This document shows positions 50,709 through 61,614 of a stretch of DNA of 64,000 nt, in pieces. The DNA comes from Botryosphaeria dothidea (taxonomy: Eukaryota; Ascomycota; Dothideomycetes; Botryosphaeriales; Botryosphaeriaceae): positions 2,542,001 to 2,606,000 of the forward strand of contig WWBZ02000001.1 of the NCBI GenBank assembly GCA_011503125.2, read 5' to 3'. The notes under the pieces were generated by a model. It was not told the DNA's origin, searched no databases, and was given only the letters and a program-made list of their open reading frames with translations. The translations under genes and the position numbers were made by a program. Numbering within the stretch: position 1 is the first letter of the stretch; every line of letters starts with the position of its first letter.

Positions 50709-52213
50709 ATGTCCGTGGTACGTAGTGTTTCCGCTTCTCTTTCCGCTTCCTCTCCCTCCGCCACCACCACCTTCCGCGCATACCGCCCGCCGCTCTACTT
50801 CCAGCGCTCCTCGGCCCCGGCCCTGCGCCCCAGCTTCTTCAATCACTCCGCCCGCATACGCCACGGCGTCCGTGCCCTCCCGGCGATCCAGCGTCACGTC
50901 TCAAATGGCGGGGGTGCTCCCAATCCTTCGGGTCCCAGCGACCCGCGGGGGCGTCCGCAGGGGCCGGGGGTGTGGGCGCCGAAGACGCGGATAGCCATTG
51001 GCGTGGTGTTTGTGGGCGCCTTGATATACTCCATGGTACGGGCGTTGTGATCGATGGCCGACATTGTCGTTCTTGCCGCTTGCGGGCCCCTTGCTGCTTT
51101 CCGTGGACTTCCTGTCCGCATCGGCTCAATTGCTTGCCACACTGTTGCTATCTAGCAGACGTTTTGCTGACATGCCATGTGGCTTTGCAGGCTACCGAGG
51201 ACGTTCAGCAGCTCGACGGCCTCTCCCTCGCGGAGCAGGATAAGCTGACGAAGCGCGAATCCGGCGTCACCAACTCCTCACCGATGCGCCTGCGTATGGA
51301 GAAATTCATCCACGAACAACAGAAGGAGATTGTGTCATCGCTCGAGGAAGTCGATGGAAAGTTCTTCCAGGTGGACACATGGGAGCGGCCGCACGGCGGT
51401 GGGGGCATCACCTGTGTGCTCCAGGATGGCAACGTCTTCGAGAAGGCCGGCGTCAACACATCTGTCGTCTACGGCACCCTGCCGCGCGCCGCCATCGCCA
51501 AGATGCGCGTGAACCACAAGGCTCTCGATCCAGACGTCGAGTCTCTCGAGTTCTTCGCCGCCGGTCTGTCACTAGTCCTTCACCCGTGGAACCCCATGGC
51601 GCCGACTGTCCACCTCAACTACCGCTACTTCGAGACGTGCGACCCGCGCGACAACAACACACACGCTTGGTGGTTCGGCGGCGGCTGCGACCTGACACCT
51701 TCGTACCTCTTCGACGAGGACGCAATCCACTTCCACAAGACGATCAAGGACGTGTGTGACCGCCACGACCGGGCATACTACCCGCGCTTCAAGAAGTGGT
51801 GCGACGACTACTTCAACAACAAGCACCGCAGCGAGTCGCGCGGCATCGGCGGCATCTTCTTCGACGACCTGGACGAGACGGAGAAGGACCAGGAGCAGCT
51901 GTTCTCGTTCATCCAGGACTGCCTCAAGGCCTTCATCCCGCAGTACCGCCCCATCATCGAGCGCCGCAAGGACATGCCCTACACGGACGAGGAGAAGCAG
52001 TGGCAGCAGATCCGCCGCGGCCGCTACGTCGAATTCAACCTCGTGCACGACCGCGGCACCAGCTTCGGCCTCAACACCCCCGGCTCGCGCGTCGAGAGCA
52101 TCCTGATGAGCTTGCCGCTCACGGCGAGATGGCAGTACATGCACGAGCCGGAGAAGGGCAGCAGGGAGGAGCGGTTGTTGAGTGTATTGAGGAAGCCGCA
52201 GGAGTGGGTGTAG
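50709..52213 (+). CDS. hem13: Coproporphyrinogen III oxidase, oxygen-dependent (HemF/Hem13)
   Basis: Exons 50709-51035 and 51191-52213 give 449 residues. It makes protoporphyrinogen IX from coproporphyrinogen III with O2, the step before the last two of haem synthesis. The catalytic domain covers residues about 130-449: [142 protein letters not shown] and [14 protein letters not shown]. The first exon encodes an Arg/Ser/Ala-rich leader plus a membrane segment [16 protein letters not shown], so the protein looks mitochondrial and membrane-anchored, unlike the cytosolic yeast enzyme. The 155-nt intron falls exactly between leader and enzyme. Confidence 0.95.
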
Positions 52214-53074
52214 TAGATAGACTTTGTCGTTGTACGGGAAAGATACCCGGAGGAGGAGCGTTGTTGTATAATGAGGAGTTCTCTTTGATGTAAATAAACC
52301 AAAACACATGGCATGGGTGTGTGGTATGTCCAACTGCTCGGCGCAAATATGAAGGCGGGAATGGGGGCTTTAATTCAACGCTCAAAAAAAGCACGCATGT
52401 GAAGGCCACTAGCGTGTCCTTCAGAATATCGAGAAGAATAAATCTTTCCAAACTCAACGATTTCACTTGTGGATTTCTTCATGGGACATCATGTTTATGT
52501 GGAGAACGGCCGGCATGCTACCGAGATATATGCGCATCAGAAACTGTTTTTTTCTCTTTCTCTTTTATATGCTGGTTCCATGTATCTATAGATTTACTGA
52601 CATGGCGGAAAATCACGAAACATCAATCATCTCTATATTGGGGCGTATCGCCGTGCATCAAGGATAGTGAAGGAAGGCAAGAGTCTACGCGGTGAAAACA
52701 AAAACAAGACTAAAAAAGGAAATCAGCGCCTGTGCCATTGGTCGTTGAAACGCTAGGCACACAAACATCAAAGACGCAAGGACTTCGCTCGGCACGCGTA
52801 AAAACGGTATCAGCAGCAGTGTCCCGTCTTATTGCTAACCATCAGGAGAAGGGCATGGTGGCTTGCACAATCTACACACACGCCATTCCTCCCCCTCTCC
52901 TTTGCCTCCCGTCGCCATCTTATGCTAGGAGCAGTCGCTGCTCCAATTCATCAAGAACATGCGTGTTGAACCACGTCTTCCCATCCAAATCTCTCTCCCT
53001 TCTTTCCTTCCTTCCTCTCACCACGGGAGCCCCGTAGATTGGGAAGAGGTACTCAATCACTCGTACACTCCCCC
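52214..53074. other. Tail-to-tail intergenic region
   Basis: The 3' flanks of hem13 and the antiporter gene. No gene supported. Confidence 0.45.
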
Positions 53075-55148
53075 TCACCTATCCCTCTCCGCATTGGCCG
53101 TCCCATAGTTCCTTTCCGTCCCATCCGCAAACCTAATCGTCCGTGGCCCGAGCACCAGCTCCTGGCCCTCCGTGTGCCTTGACGACAGCACGGCCGCCGG
53201 ATTACTGCTCGAGAAGCTCGAGTCCTCCTGCGCCAGCTCGTCGGGTGGAGAGCCGCGCGGCTTGTTGCTGGCGGGGGTGACGGGCGCGTCGATCGGAGTG
53301 GACGAACCTACGGCCTGGACGTTGCTGTTCGCCGCGCTCGGGGGCTGCTGCTCGACGTCGTCCGCGTCAGCAGGCGAGTCTGTGCCCTTTTTGTTGTTGT
53401 TGGACGGCGGAGGGAGCTGTTGGCAGCCGCTCTTGCTGCGGATGACGGAGCCGCCGATGCGGTAGAGCGGGCGCGGAAGCAGGTTGGCAGCTGTGCTGCC
53501 GGTGGCGGCGGAACGAGGGGTTGCGGTGCCGGAGGCGGAGGCGGAGGCGGAGTGGCGGTTGCGCAGGACGCCGGCGAGTGACTGCTCGGTGAAGGAGCGG
53601 ATGTGGAAGGGGACGGGCTCGTCCGGGTCGCGGTCGGACGAGACGGCGTTGGAGAGGGAGCGCGGGATGAGGATGCCGAGCTTACCCATGGGGATGGAGA
53701 GGCCGTGGACGACGATGCTGCAGATCACGAGGAACCAGATCACGACGTACATGACTTCTTGCAGGTGCGCGGCATCGACGCGCTGGGTGCCATCTTCGAC
53801 GGTGATTTTCTTTAGGAAGTCGATGCTGATGTAGAGGTAGAAGATGGCGCTGACGCCGATGGGGCCGAAGAAGCCGACGAAGAGCGCCTGGCGGAGCTGC
53901 TCGATCTGGTGAATGTGCTTATGCATGGCCACAACTACAGGGAGACGGCGTAGTAGGAGAACGAGGACGCCTAGGAAGATCAGACGGTAGATGGGGATCA
54001 CGTTGTTGGTATTGAAGTCAGGCCAGGGGCAGACGGCTCCAAACCAAATGAAGATGGACACGTTGAGAAGCATGTCTATCGTCGGCTGCAGGGAGTCGTC
54101 CATAGTCTCGAGGCGGAACCAGTCGCTATCACAGCAAATCAGACCAGAACAAACGGCGGGCTGGGGCTCTTACTCCCATGTGAACACATTACCGGCGATG
54201 AAGCAGGCAAGGACGTCATCACTTCCTACCATTCCAACAGTCCCGACTATGAAGAGCTAGAAGTCGTTAGTAAATTAGAGTGATATTTCCGAGAGAACTT
54301 ACGGCAAGGGTAATCGCAAAGACCAAGAAGCTCTCACGGTCGACATATCTCCTCTCTTCAGCCCAGTGAAGCAGCTCCTTCGCAATCCACCCTACAGTGG
54401 CACCATACGCAATGCTCATAATGATGGTGTAGCCCCACGTTTCGCCAAACCAAAGGCCCATGGCTTCACGAGCGCCACCTGCAGCTCCCTCACTGTGATC
54501 AAAATACTTGATCAAGTACAGCGGTAGGAAGAGAAAAGGGTACCCTAGACCATCGTTGGCACCAGACTCAGCAATGACCAGTTTGGCAAGCTCTTTTGGG
54601 ATATTTTTGTCCGCAAATTTGCCCTTGACAATCGAGTTGGACAGAATCGGGTCGGTAGGCGTCACGCAGGCTCCGACCGCCAGAGCTTGCAGGAAGCTGA
54701 GCTTTGGCACCATGGCCCACACGATCAGGCTCGTCAATGCCCACATGCCTGTCATGCCGGGCCCAAGCAGCAGGGACAGAGACCTCCATTCCAGCTTCAG
54801 GTACCTGCTCGGTAGCTGCACGCCTGCGATGACTAGCTGCACACCGAGTACAAGTCTGGTAAAGTATAGATTGATTGTATTCAAGGTCTCCTCGTTGCCG
54901 AGGGCGTAGTCGTGAGGTCTGACGAAGTTGGCTGCATGGGGCCCGAAGACGACGCCGAAGACGGTCGAGATTACTGCCGTGCGTTAGCGGGCTGTCTGAT
55001 GCTTCTCATGCACCAGGATGGAAGACGTACGGGCTTCAGAGAGGTAGAACCTCTCCTTACACAAGTAGGACACGAGCCCGAAGACCGTCACAAAGCCGCC
55101 GAGCGTCGCGCAGACGATGTTGAAGTTAGAAAGATCGAGAGTCGGCAT
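53075..55148 (-). CDS. nha1: Nha1-type Na+(K+)/H+ antiporter of the plasma membrane
   Basis: Minus-strand exons are 55148-55031, 54973-54303, 54256-54174 and 54125-53075, giving 640 residues. It exports Na+ and K+ in exchange for protons. About twelve helices fill residues 10-430. The family signatures are VTPTDPILSNSIVKGKFADKNIPKELAKLVIAESGANDGLGYPFLFLPLYL, with the ND pair that binds cations, and TWDDWFRLETMDDSLQPTIDMLLNVSIFIWFGAVCPWPDFN. The C-terminal tail is short for the family (about 210 residues; the yeast protein has over 500). It is disordered, with a SASASAS run and poly-Asn/Lys, and ends in RTIRFADGTERNYG, a conserved type of ending. Regulation through the tail is known in the family. 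Confidence 0.92.
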
Positions 55149-55841
55149 TTTGAAGCACGATGTCGAGTGTTGAGAAAACGGAGACGTATGCAGCGCCTCC
55201 GTAGAGCAAGTGTTAGGGAATCCTCAGCACGTAGAGGCAAACAAGCGACTGCTGGACGGGTTGCACAGCGTTCAAGAGGAAATCCACTGGTGTTATTGAA
55301 TCATTTGTGAAGAACGTTCGAGGTGAAGGCAATGTCACAGCGGATGCCACTTTTTCTTACTGGCTTGTAGCCGTACGGTAAGCTGTCGAGAGACCTCAAA
55401 AAGCGTTGTGAGTGAGTGCGAAGGGGATTGTTGTGGAGAAGGGGGAGAGAGTTCGGGACGCTGGAGAAGACGAGGGCAGGCGTCACAACTAGCGCGGGCC
55501 CCACCCCGCTTAAATAGCGCGAGTCATGCGCAGCGTCATCAGGCACACTGGGCGGCATTTTAAGTCTCAAAATCGGGTAATGGACCATGTGCTGCTGGAG
55601 ATCGTTGTTTGCTCTCCCGAATGTTTCTGGCGCTCCCTCACGTTCTTGTGTCACCTACCTGCCGCTTGCCGTATGGATGTATGTACATAGAAACTAAGTC
55701 CTAAACCGGGAAAGATTATGTGTAGACGCGTCTGATAAAAATGATCATTGTAATAGGATATTTCATGCAACATAACGGCCGAAAAAATCCCGGAGTTGTT
55801 TCTTCTTCTGTTTTCTTTTGTTACTGCCACACGGCGTTCCA
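55149..55841. other. Upstream region of nha1 and 3' flank of the Crt10-like gene
   Basis: No gene supported. The minus-strand open frames between 55301 and 55845 have no family signal. Confidence 0.4.
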
Positions 55842-57779
55842 TCAAACCACCAGTCCGCCAAACTCATGCACATTAACCCGGCCTTCGCAAGATTTGCCCA
55901 ACTCATAGCTCAAAACCGAGTTGTCCCCGTACATCATGAGCAACCTCCATCGTCTCGAAAAATCGGCCTGTCGACCGAGCATGCCTTGTACAGGTCCCAC
56001 TGCTATTCCCACCAGTGGCGCTATGGGCCGTTTGCCTTCCTCCTCTTGGTCACGAAAGGGTAGAATCCAGTCAATCCGGCATCCGTAGAACGGTCTTCGG
56101 CTTTTTGAGCCTTCCTCCTCCGCTTGAGTTAGCGAGATCACCGCAGCCCGCCCCTTCGCAGAGCCAACGATAACAATCCCGAGTTCTACAATCTGCGCAT
56201 GCAAGTTGATTCGATCGTGCATGCACACGCCCTCCAAGCGTGGATGGTTCTTGATGTGCTGGTAGAATGGATCGAAGATTCCGACGGGAGACCGCTCTCC
56301 TGTCTTGGTACTGCGGGGCTGAATCAAGAACATGTCTTTCACTGAAAGTCGCATGATAGGCGACGCTGGTATCTTGACCTGGCTGTTAAGTACAGCACCG
56401 GGATTGATCGGTTGTCGTCTGCAGATGGATATCAGTTTTATGTTATTGCTGCCAAAAAGATGAACTCTAAGGACTTCTTACTTGAGGCGGACATTACGAG
56501 CGATTTGCAATTCATTCACAGGTTCTGTAATTTCTGCGCTGTCTTCAGAATCGGATTCGTCCGAATCTTCCTCATGGATGCCGTCTGTATGGCCGAAGAT
56601 AGTGCTGGCATTTCGGACTCGTTGTCGATTACTACTGTTGTCGTAGCAATTTAAGGTTGGAGATGCTCTTTCAAGCTTGAGTGGCAGACCCTCTGAGCCC
56701 AAGGCTTCGCTCACGCTTTCTGTACGCTTGAAAGCTCTTCGGTCAAGCCACATCACGCCCCAAGCTAAAGAATTCGTTAGCGATCTACGCCTGGCGGCTC
56801 ATTTGGTGGTTTTGATAATCGTCTTGGTGAGCTCAGATATCTTTTCTGAAGACCATGCGAAGAGGTGAGAAGGCTAAGATTGAGTTCAAAGATTAGACCA
56901 AAAGGGAAAAAATTGACTGACTTGCATGTAGGTAATATCGCATCCCGTTATCGAGGAAATGGCAGCCGCATTCCTTCTGTCCTGATCTATCGAACATGGC
57001 ACAGAATCTGAGAGAGTGTATGTCAACTCCGGAGTGCTCTTCCTTGTAGCATTTGGCAAGATCTAGTATTCTGGTAAAGCCAGTGATGTCGCTGGTCAGG
57101 ATCCAACGGCCCTCAGGGTCGTCGCCAGTGTTGCAAAACGCCACAGAGGGTATGTTCTCTCCGGTGTCTGGTGTGACTATGTTGTGTTGTTGAGACCTGT
57201 CCGGCAGCCATGAGCGAACCTTGGGCAGTGATTCTTTGGTCAAAGCAAGAGCAAAGACGGTCACGGTATGAGAGTTGCAGCTGACGGCGATGAGGCGAGC
57301 CTCCTGATGCACAGCAAGACCCCAGGCACTGCTATTAACACTTTCGGTGAAGAAAGGACGTACATCATCCCCTACAACAGTCTCTACGCAGTCCGGCTCC
57401 TGGCGCTTGTCAATAGCACGTTGGATCTGGTTAACGTGGTAGCCTATAACGCGGCCATTGTGCAGTGCAAAGAGGAGAATCTCATCGTTGCCCAGAAAAT
57501 CGACCAGGAGGTTGTTGATGGTCCTGCCTCCACCCAAGGGCGAGCCTTCGTCGTAGTCAGGTCCGGTCCCGGTAGGGTGGAGGATGAGGCTGGGCTGAGA
57601 TAGCTTCTGGTCAGGAAAATTGGGCTCGTAGACAAGGATGGAGTATCGGCTGGCAACGAAGTAAAGGTTATGAATGTGTGACAGCGCAGTCTTCACCGAT
57701 GTAAGTAGCAACACGTGATTCCATGTAGAAGTGGACAGACCAGATTGCAGCGCCAGTGTTCAAGTTTAGGAGGTGGGTT
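55842..57779 (-). CDS. crt10: Crt10-family WD-like protein, 5' end unresolved
   Basis: Firm minus-strand exons are about 57714-56922, 56764-56482 and 56418-55842 (phases agree). Crt10 in yeast affects transcription of ribonucleotide reductase genes. Its fold is a beta-propeller-like domain. Seen: HNLYFVASRYSILVYEPNFPDQ, a typical family opening, INNLLVDFLGNDEILLFALHNGRVIGYHV, SSAWGLAVHQEARLIAVSCNSHTVTVF, NIPSVAFCNTGDDPEGRWILTSDITG, SHDTVRxxW-like WGVMWLDRRAF, an acidic low-complexity stretch (EEDSDESDSEDSAEI), and a C-terminal part with IFDPFYQHIKNHPRLEGVCMHDRINL and LVGIAVGPVQG. The upstream sequence (THLLNLNTGAAIWS, about 57779-57738) looks real but lies in another frame. A weak intron (about 57737-57692, GTCCAC...AAG) would join it. 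The start codon was not found. Confidence 0.65.
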
Positions 57780-57979
57780 GGTTGTCCAGGATCTCCGAGG
57801 GAAGCGCTCAATGCCTCGTTGAACGCTCGTGGGCGCGGTCGGGAATTCTTTAAAGAATTGGTGCTGGCTGCGATGATCCATGCTGAGATGGATGCGCTCG
57901 GCAAGGCGCAGATGAGCTGAGCGGCGCGGTTTTTATTGGAGTGCCCAGGAAGGGTGTGCCGAGCTGGTAGTGGAGACAC

Positions 57980-58301
57980 CCTGGAGAGTCATAGCTCGTT
58001 GCGCAGTCGCTGGACCAATTCCAATCGTTGTACAGCGACAGGTACGGTTGCCCTCGCTGGTTGCGATGTGAGTGCTGTCAGCAAACGAAGAAGAGAGGGA
58101 GAGGAAGCGGCACGTCGGGGAGGTGCTTATCGATAGTGCGACTCGTGCGAGCTCGGGATCCCTGCTCGTAGCGGGGCATCGGGGGAGGCTGCATCGTGAC
58201 GGGCCCTTGACGTTGCCCGTTGCCCGCCGACTTTCTCGCGCCGCCTCGGGCATCCGCGCGACCCTTCACTTTCGGTCCACCACATTCGACCACCCTGCTG
58301 C
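57980..58301. promoter_or_regulatory. Divergent promoter between the crt10-like and thioredoxin-domain genes
   Basis: It holds the GGTGCTTATCGATA element. The exact left border is unknown because the crt10-like start is unresolved. Confidence 0.45.
58122..58135 (+). promoter_or_regulatory. GGTGCTTATCGATA element
   Basis: An exact 14-mer match to the copy between sec17 and gta3 (21605-21592, minus). It is 167 bp before the first ATG of the thioredoxin-domain gene. Confidence 0.55.
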
Positions 58302-60875
58302 ATGCGCATTTGGCATTCGCGCCTCGCTCGGACCCTTTCAGCCTTCTCCAGACCCTCGTTGACCTCGCTATCTCTTCACTACTCCGCACGGTTCCCTTCC
58401 TTTCTCATTGCCGCTTCTCCTTCTCTCCGGTCTTTGCAGCAAAGCTTTCGATTTTCTGCCCGCGCAATGGATGTCAGGGATCTGGCCGATGGTGGCTCGG
58501 CCACGGGTAGTGTCAGGCTTGTGAACAGGCTCAGCGAAAGCAGAAGTCCCTATGTAAGCACACCAGCTCTCACGACCCGCGCATTCGCGCGCGAACATGA
58601 TCGCTGACCACATTCAAGGTTCGTGGCCACATGAACAATCCGGTCGCATGGCAGATGTGGGGCCCTGAAGCCATAGAGCTGGCTCGGAAGACGAACCGCT
58701 TGCTCTTCGTGAGCATTGGTTATTCCGCTTGTCACTGTACTTCTTAGAACTCCATTGCTCGCGGTGATGTGCCACTGACAGTCCTTCAGGGTGCCATGTC
58801 ATGGAGCGCGAGTCGTTCGAAAATCCAGAAATCGCAGGTATAATCAACAAGAACTTCATTCCCGTCAAGGTGGATCGCGAAGAACGCCCCGACGTCGACC
58901 GCATATACATGAACTACGTCCAGGCCACGACTGGCTCTGGTGGCTGGCCTCTCAATGTCTTCATAACCCCAGGCCTCGAGCCCATATTCGGTGGCACCTA
59001 TTGGCCCGGCCCCGGCTCTACGACCGTTCTTGGAGACCATCCTTCGTTCTTGGAAATATTGGAGAGGATCCGGGATGTCTGGCAGACCCAGCATCAGAGG
59101 TGTCTGGAATCTGCGAAGGAGGTCACCACTCAGCTCCGCGAATTCGCGCAGGAGGGTACCATTAGTAAGACTGGCGAAGGGGCTGTTGGAGACGGCTTAG
59201 ACTTGGAGCTGCTGGAAGAAGCCTACACGCACTTTGCCAACAAGTACGATAAGCAATATGCCGGCTTCGGCAAAGCACCCAAGTTCCCAACTCCTGCCAA
59301 CATCACCTTTTTGCTTCGTCTAGCCCAATACCCCGAGGCCGTGGAACACGTTGTCGGCGACAAGGAGTGCGCTCAGGCAAGAGATATGGCTGTGGAGACT
59401 TTGAAAAGAATGGCACATGGAGGTCTGCATGACCAGATCGGCAACGGCTTCGCCCGCTATTCAGTGACGCAGGACTGGAGTCTGCCACACTTTGAGAAAA
59501 TGTGAGTGTCTTCTGGCTGATTGCTCGACCTGTCTAACTTCAGAAAAGGCTCTACGACCAGGCTCAGCTGCTTACGGCATATCTCGATGCCTACACGATC
59601 ACGAAAGATGCTGAATTATTGGATGCTGCGCACGATATTGCAATTTATCTGACGAGCCAGCCCCTGCAAGCGCCCGATGGCGGCTTCTTCTCCTCCGAAG
59701 ATGCGGATTCTCTGTACCGCCCCAATGACAAGGAGAAGCGTGAAGGTGCTTTCTACGTGTGGACAAGAAAAGAGTTCAAGTCAATATTGGGGGAGAAAGA
59801 TGCAGAAGTATGTGCCAGATACTATAATGTTCGCGAGAACGGCAACGTCAGTCCTGAGCATGATGCGCACGATGAGCTTATCAACCAAAACGTTCTGGCT
59901 GTCACTTCAACACCGGAGGCTTTGGCCAAAGAGTTTGGTCTGTCGAAAGACGAGGTTACGAAGATTCTCGAGAGTGGAAGGCAGAGGCTCCTGGAACACA
60001 GGAATAAGGAGCGGCCTCGTCCCTGCTTAGATGACAAGATCGTGGTTGCATGGAATGGCCTCGCCATCGGCGCTCTTGCACGATTCAGCGCTTTTCTCCA
60101 GGCTTCTGGTTCCAAAGAGGCGAACAAGTACCTTCCAGCAGCAGAGAAGGCAGTGCGCCTCATCAAGACGAAGCTTTACGATTCTACGGACGGTACAATG
60201 AAGCGTGTATACCGTGAAGGTCCCGGCGAAGCACCCGCGTTCGCAGATGACTACGCCTTCCTGATCTCGGGCCTTATTGACCTCTACGAGACTACCTTTG
60301 ACGACTCATACCTCGAATTCGCTGACCAGCTACAACGCACACAAATCAAGCTCTTCTGGGACTCTGCATCAGGTGGCTTCTTCTCTACTGCAGAAGGACA
60401 AACGGATCTTATTCTGCGTCTGAAAGATGGCATGGACAACGCAGAACCCAGCACCAATGGCGTCTCTGCTTCGAACCTATACCGTCTCGGTGCGTTGTTT
60501 GAGGACGCAGACTACACTAAGCGCGCAAAGGAAACTTGCGAGGCGTTCGAGGCGGAGATCATGCAACATCCATTCCTCTTCCCAAGTATCCTGAACAGCA
60601 TCGTGGCTTTGAGGTTGGGCATGAAGGGCATTGTTGCATCCGGTAGCGCCGATAATGTAGACAAGGCCATCAGTAAGGCGAGAAGCAGAGTCAACACGAA
60701 CACGACTATCGCACGAATCGGCGGTGGTGCGAAGAGCGAATGGTTGAAGAAGAGGAACATTTTGTTCAAGAGTCTGAATGAGAAGACACCTAGAGTGCAG
60801 GTCTGTGAGGGCGGTGTCTGCAAGGATGAGCTTGATATGACGGATATTGATAAGGCGCTGAGGGAGGTGAAGTGA
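58302..60875 (+). CDS. SPATA20/YyaL-type thioredoxin-domain protein, mitochondrial form
   Basis: Exons 58302-58553, 58619-58736, 58790-59501 and 59549-60875 give 802 residues. The family (DUF255 plus an alpha/alpha-barrel) joins a thioredoxin-like fold to a six-hairpin glycosidase-like barrel. The cellular role is unsettled. Seen: [44 protein letters not shown] with the C-x-x-C active site split by intron 2, VDREERPDVDRIYMNYVQATTGSGGWPLNVFITP, GFGKAPKFPTP, DWSLPHFEKMLYDQAQLL, GGFFSSEDADSL, EGAFYVWTRKE, DDKIVVAWNGLAIGALA and FADDYAFLISGLIDLYE. From ATG 58302 the first 55 residues are Arg/Ser/Leu-rich (MRIWHSRLARTLSAFSRPS...), a mitochondrial targeting peptide. A second in-frame ATG at 58467 (MDVRDLADGG) would give a cytosolic form. 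Confidence 0.9.
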
Positions 60876-61266
60876 TGTGGGGATAGATTCATGCAACTCA
60901 TGGTGTTCTCGGCGAAGTTTGAAAATGCTCTCCGAACAATTTTAGCTTCTTCCTATCTTGCACTGTAGATGCACTTCAAGTCCTACATAATTGGTACAAA
61001 TACGGCAATGCTGGACTAGCAAAAATTCAAAATATGTTAGCGCAAACAAAGCTATCAATTTGGCCCTCCCCTCATCATAGGCAGCTACACGCCCTACTAC
61101 AGGCAGCACCTACACAGGCAGCAACCAGTTCAAATATTCCCAAACCCACCCGTATTGTCGTTTATCTCCCTTACTAGCCACAGAAACTCATGTAGTGATT
61201 ATGGTCGTGACGTCGGATACCTCCAGGCAGCAGCTGTGGCTTGCACTAAGAACGAGGTACATTGAT
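60876..61266. other. Intergenic
   Basis: No gene seen. It forms the 3' flanks of the genes on both sides. Confidence 0.4.
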
Positions 61267-61614
61267 TCACACATCACGCATCGCCTCTTCTCTCTTGAAT
61301 ATAAAAGCAGCCATCTTGTCGTCCATCAGTGAATTTTCTTCTCCATTTCTCTTTGCTGGAAGGCTTAGATCAAGTGTAGTATCTGTTCTTTTCAGTTTGA
61401 CCGCTGAAACGTCGATTATCGGTCGACTTCCTTTCACCAAGGCAAACATATTTTTGGAACCTTGCGGGATGCAGGGTAAATCGACCACTGGGCGGTGCTC
61501 ATTGTCGTACCTGGTACTTGCACTGTGTCGCCGGTATTGCACTGCCTCCGGCTGACGCGACATTTTCTTTTTTCTTCTTTCTCGGCCGTGCTCGGCCGGT
61601 GAGGGGAAGATCAT
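61267..61614 (-). CDS. Possible small basic protein, unknown
   Basis: The first ATG in the open frame is at 61614 (MIFPSPAEHGRERRKKKMSRQPEAVQ...), giving 115 residues. The sequence is basic at the start (GRERRKKKM), then HRPVVDLPCIPQGSKNMFALVKGSRPIIDVSAVKLKRTDTTLDLSLPAKRNGEENSLMDDKMAAFIFKREEA, which looks more protein-like than chance frames. The open frame continues upstream without an ATG to about 61818, where TATAAATA (61793-61800, plus sense) lies. I recognise no family. Confidence 0.35.
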   Translation of the reverse strand: MIFPSPAEHGRERRKKKMSRQPEAVQYRRHSASTRYDNEHRPVVDLPCIPQGSKNMFALVKGSRPIIDVSAVKLKRTDTTLDLSLPAKRNGEENSLMDDKMAAFIFKREEAMRDV

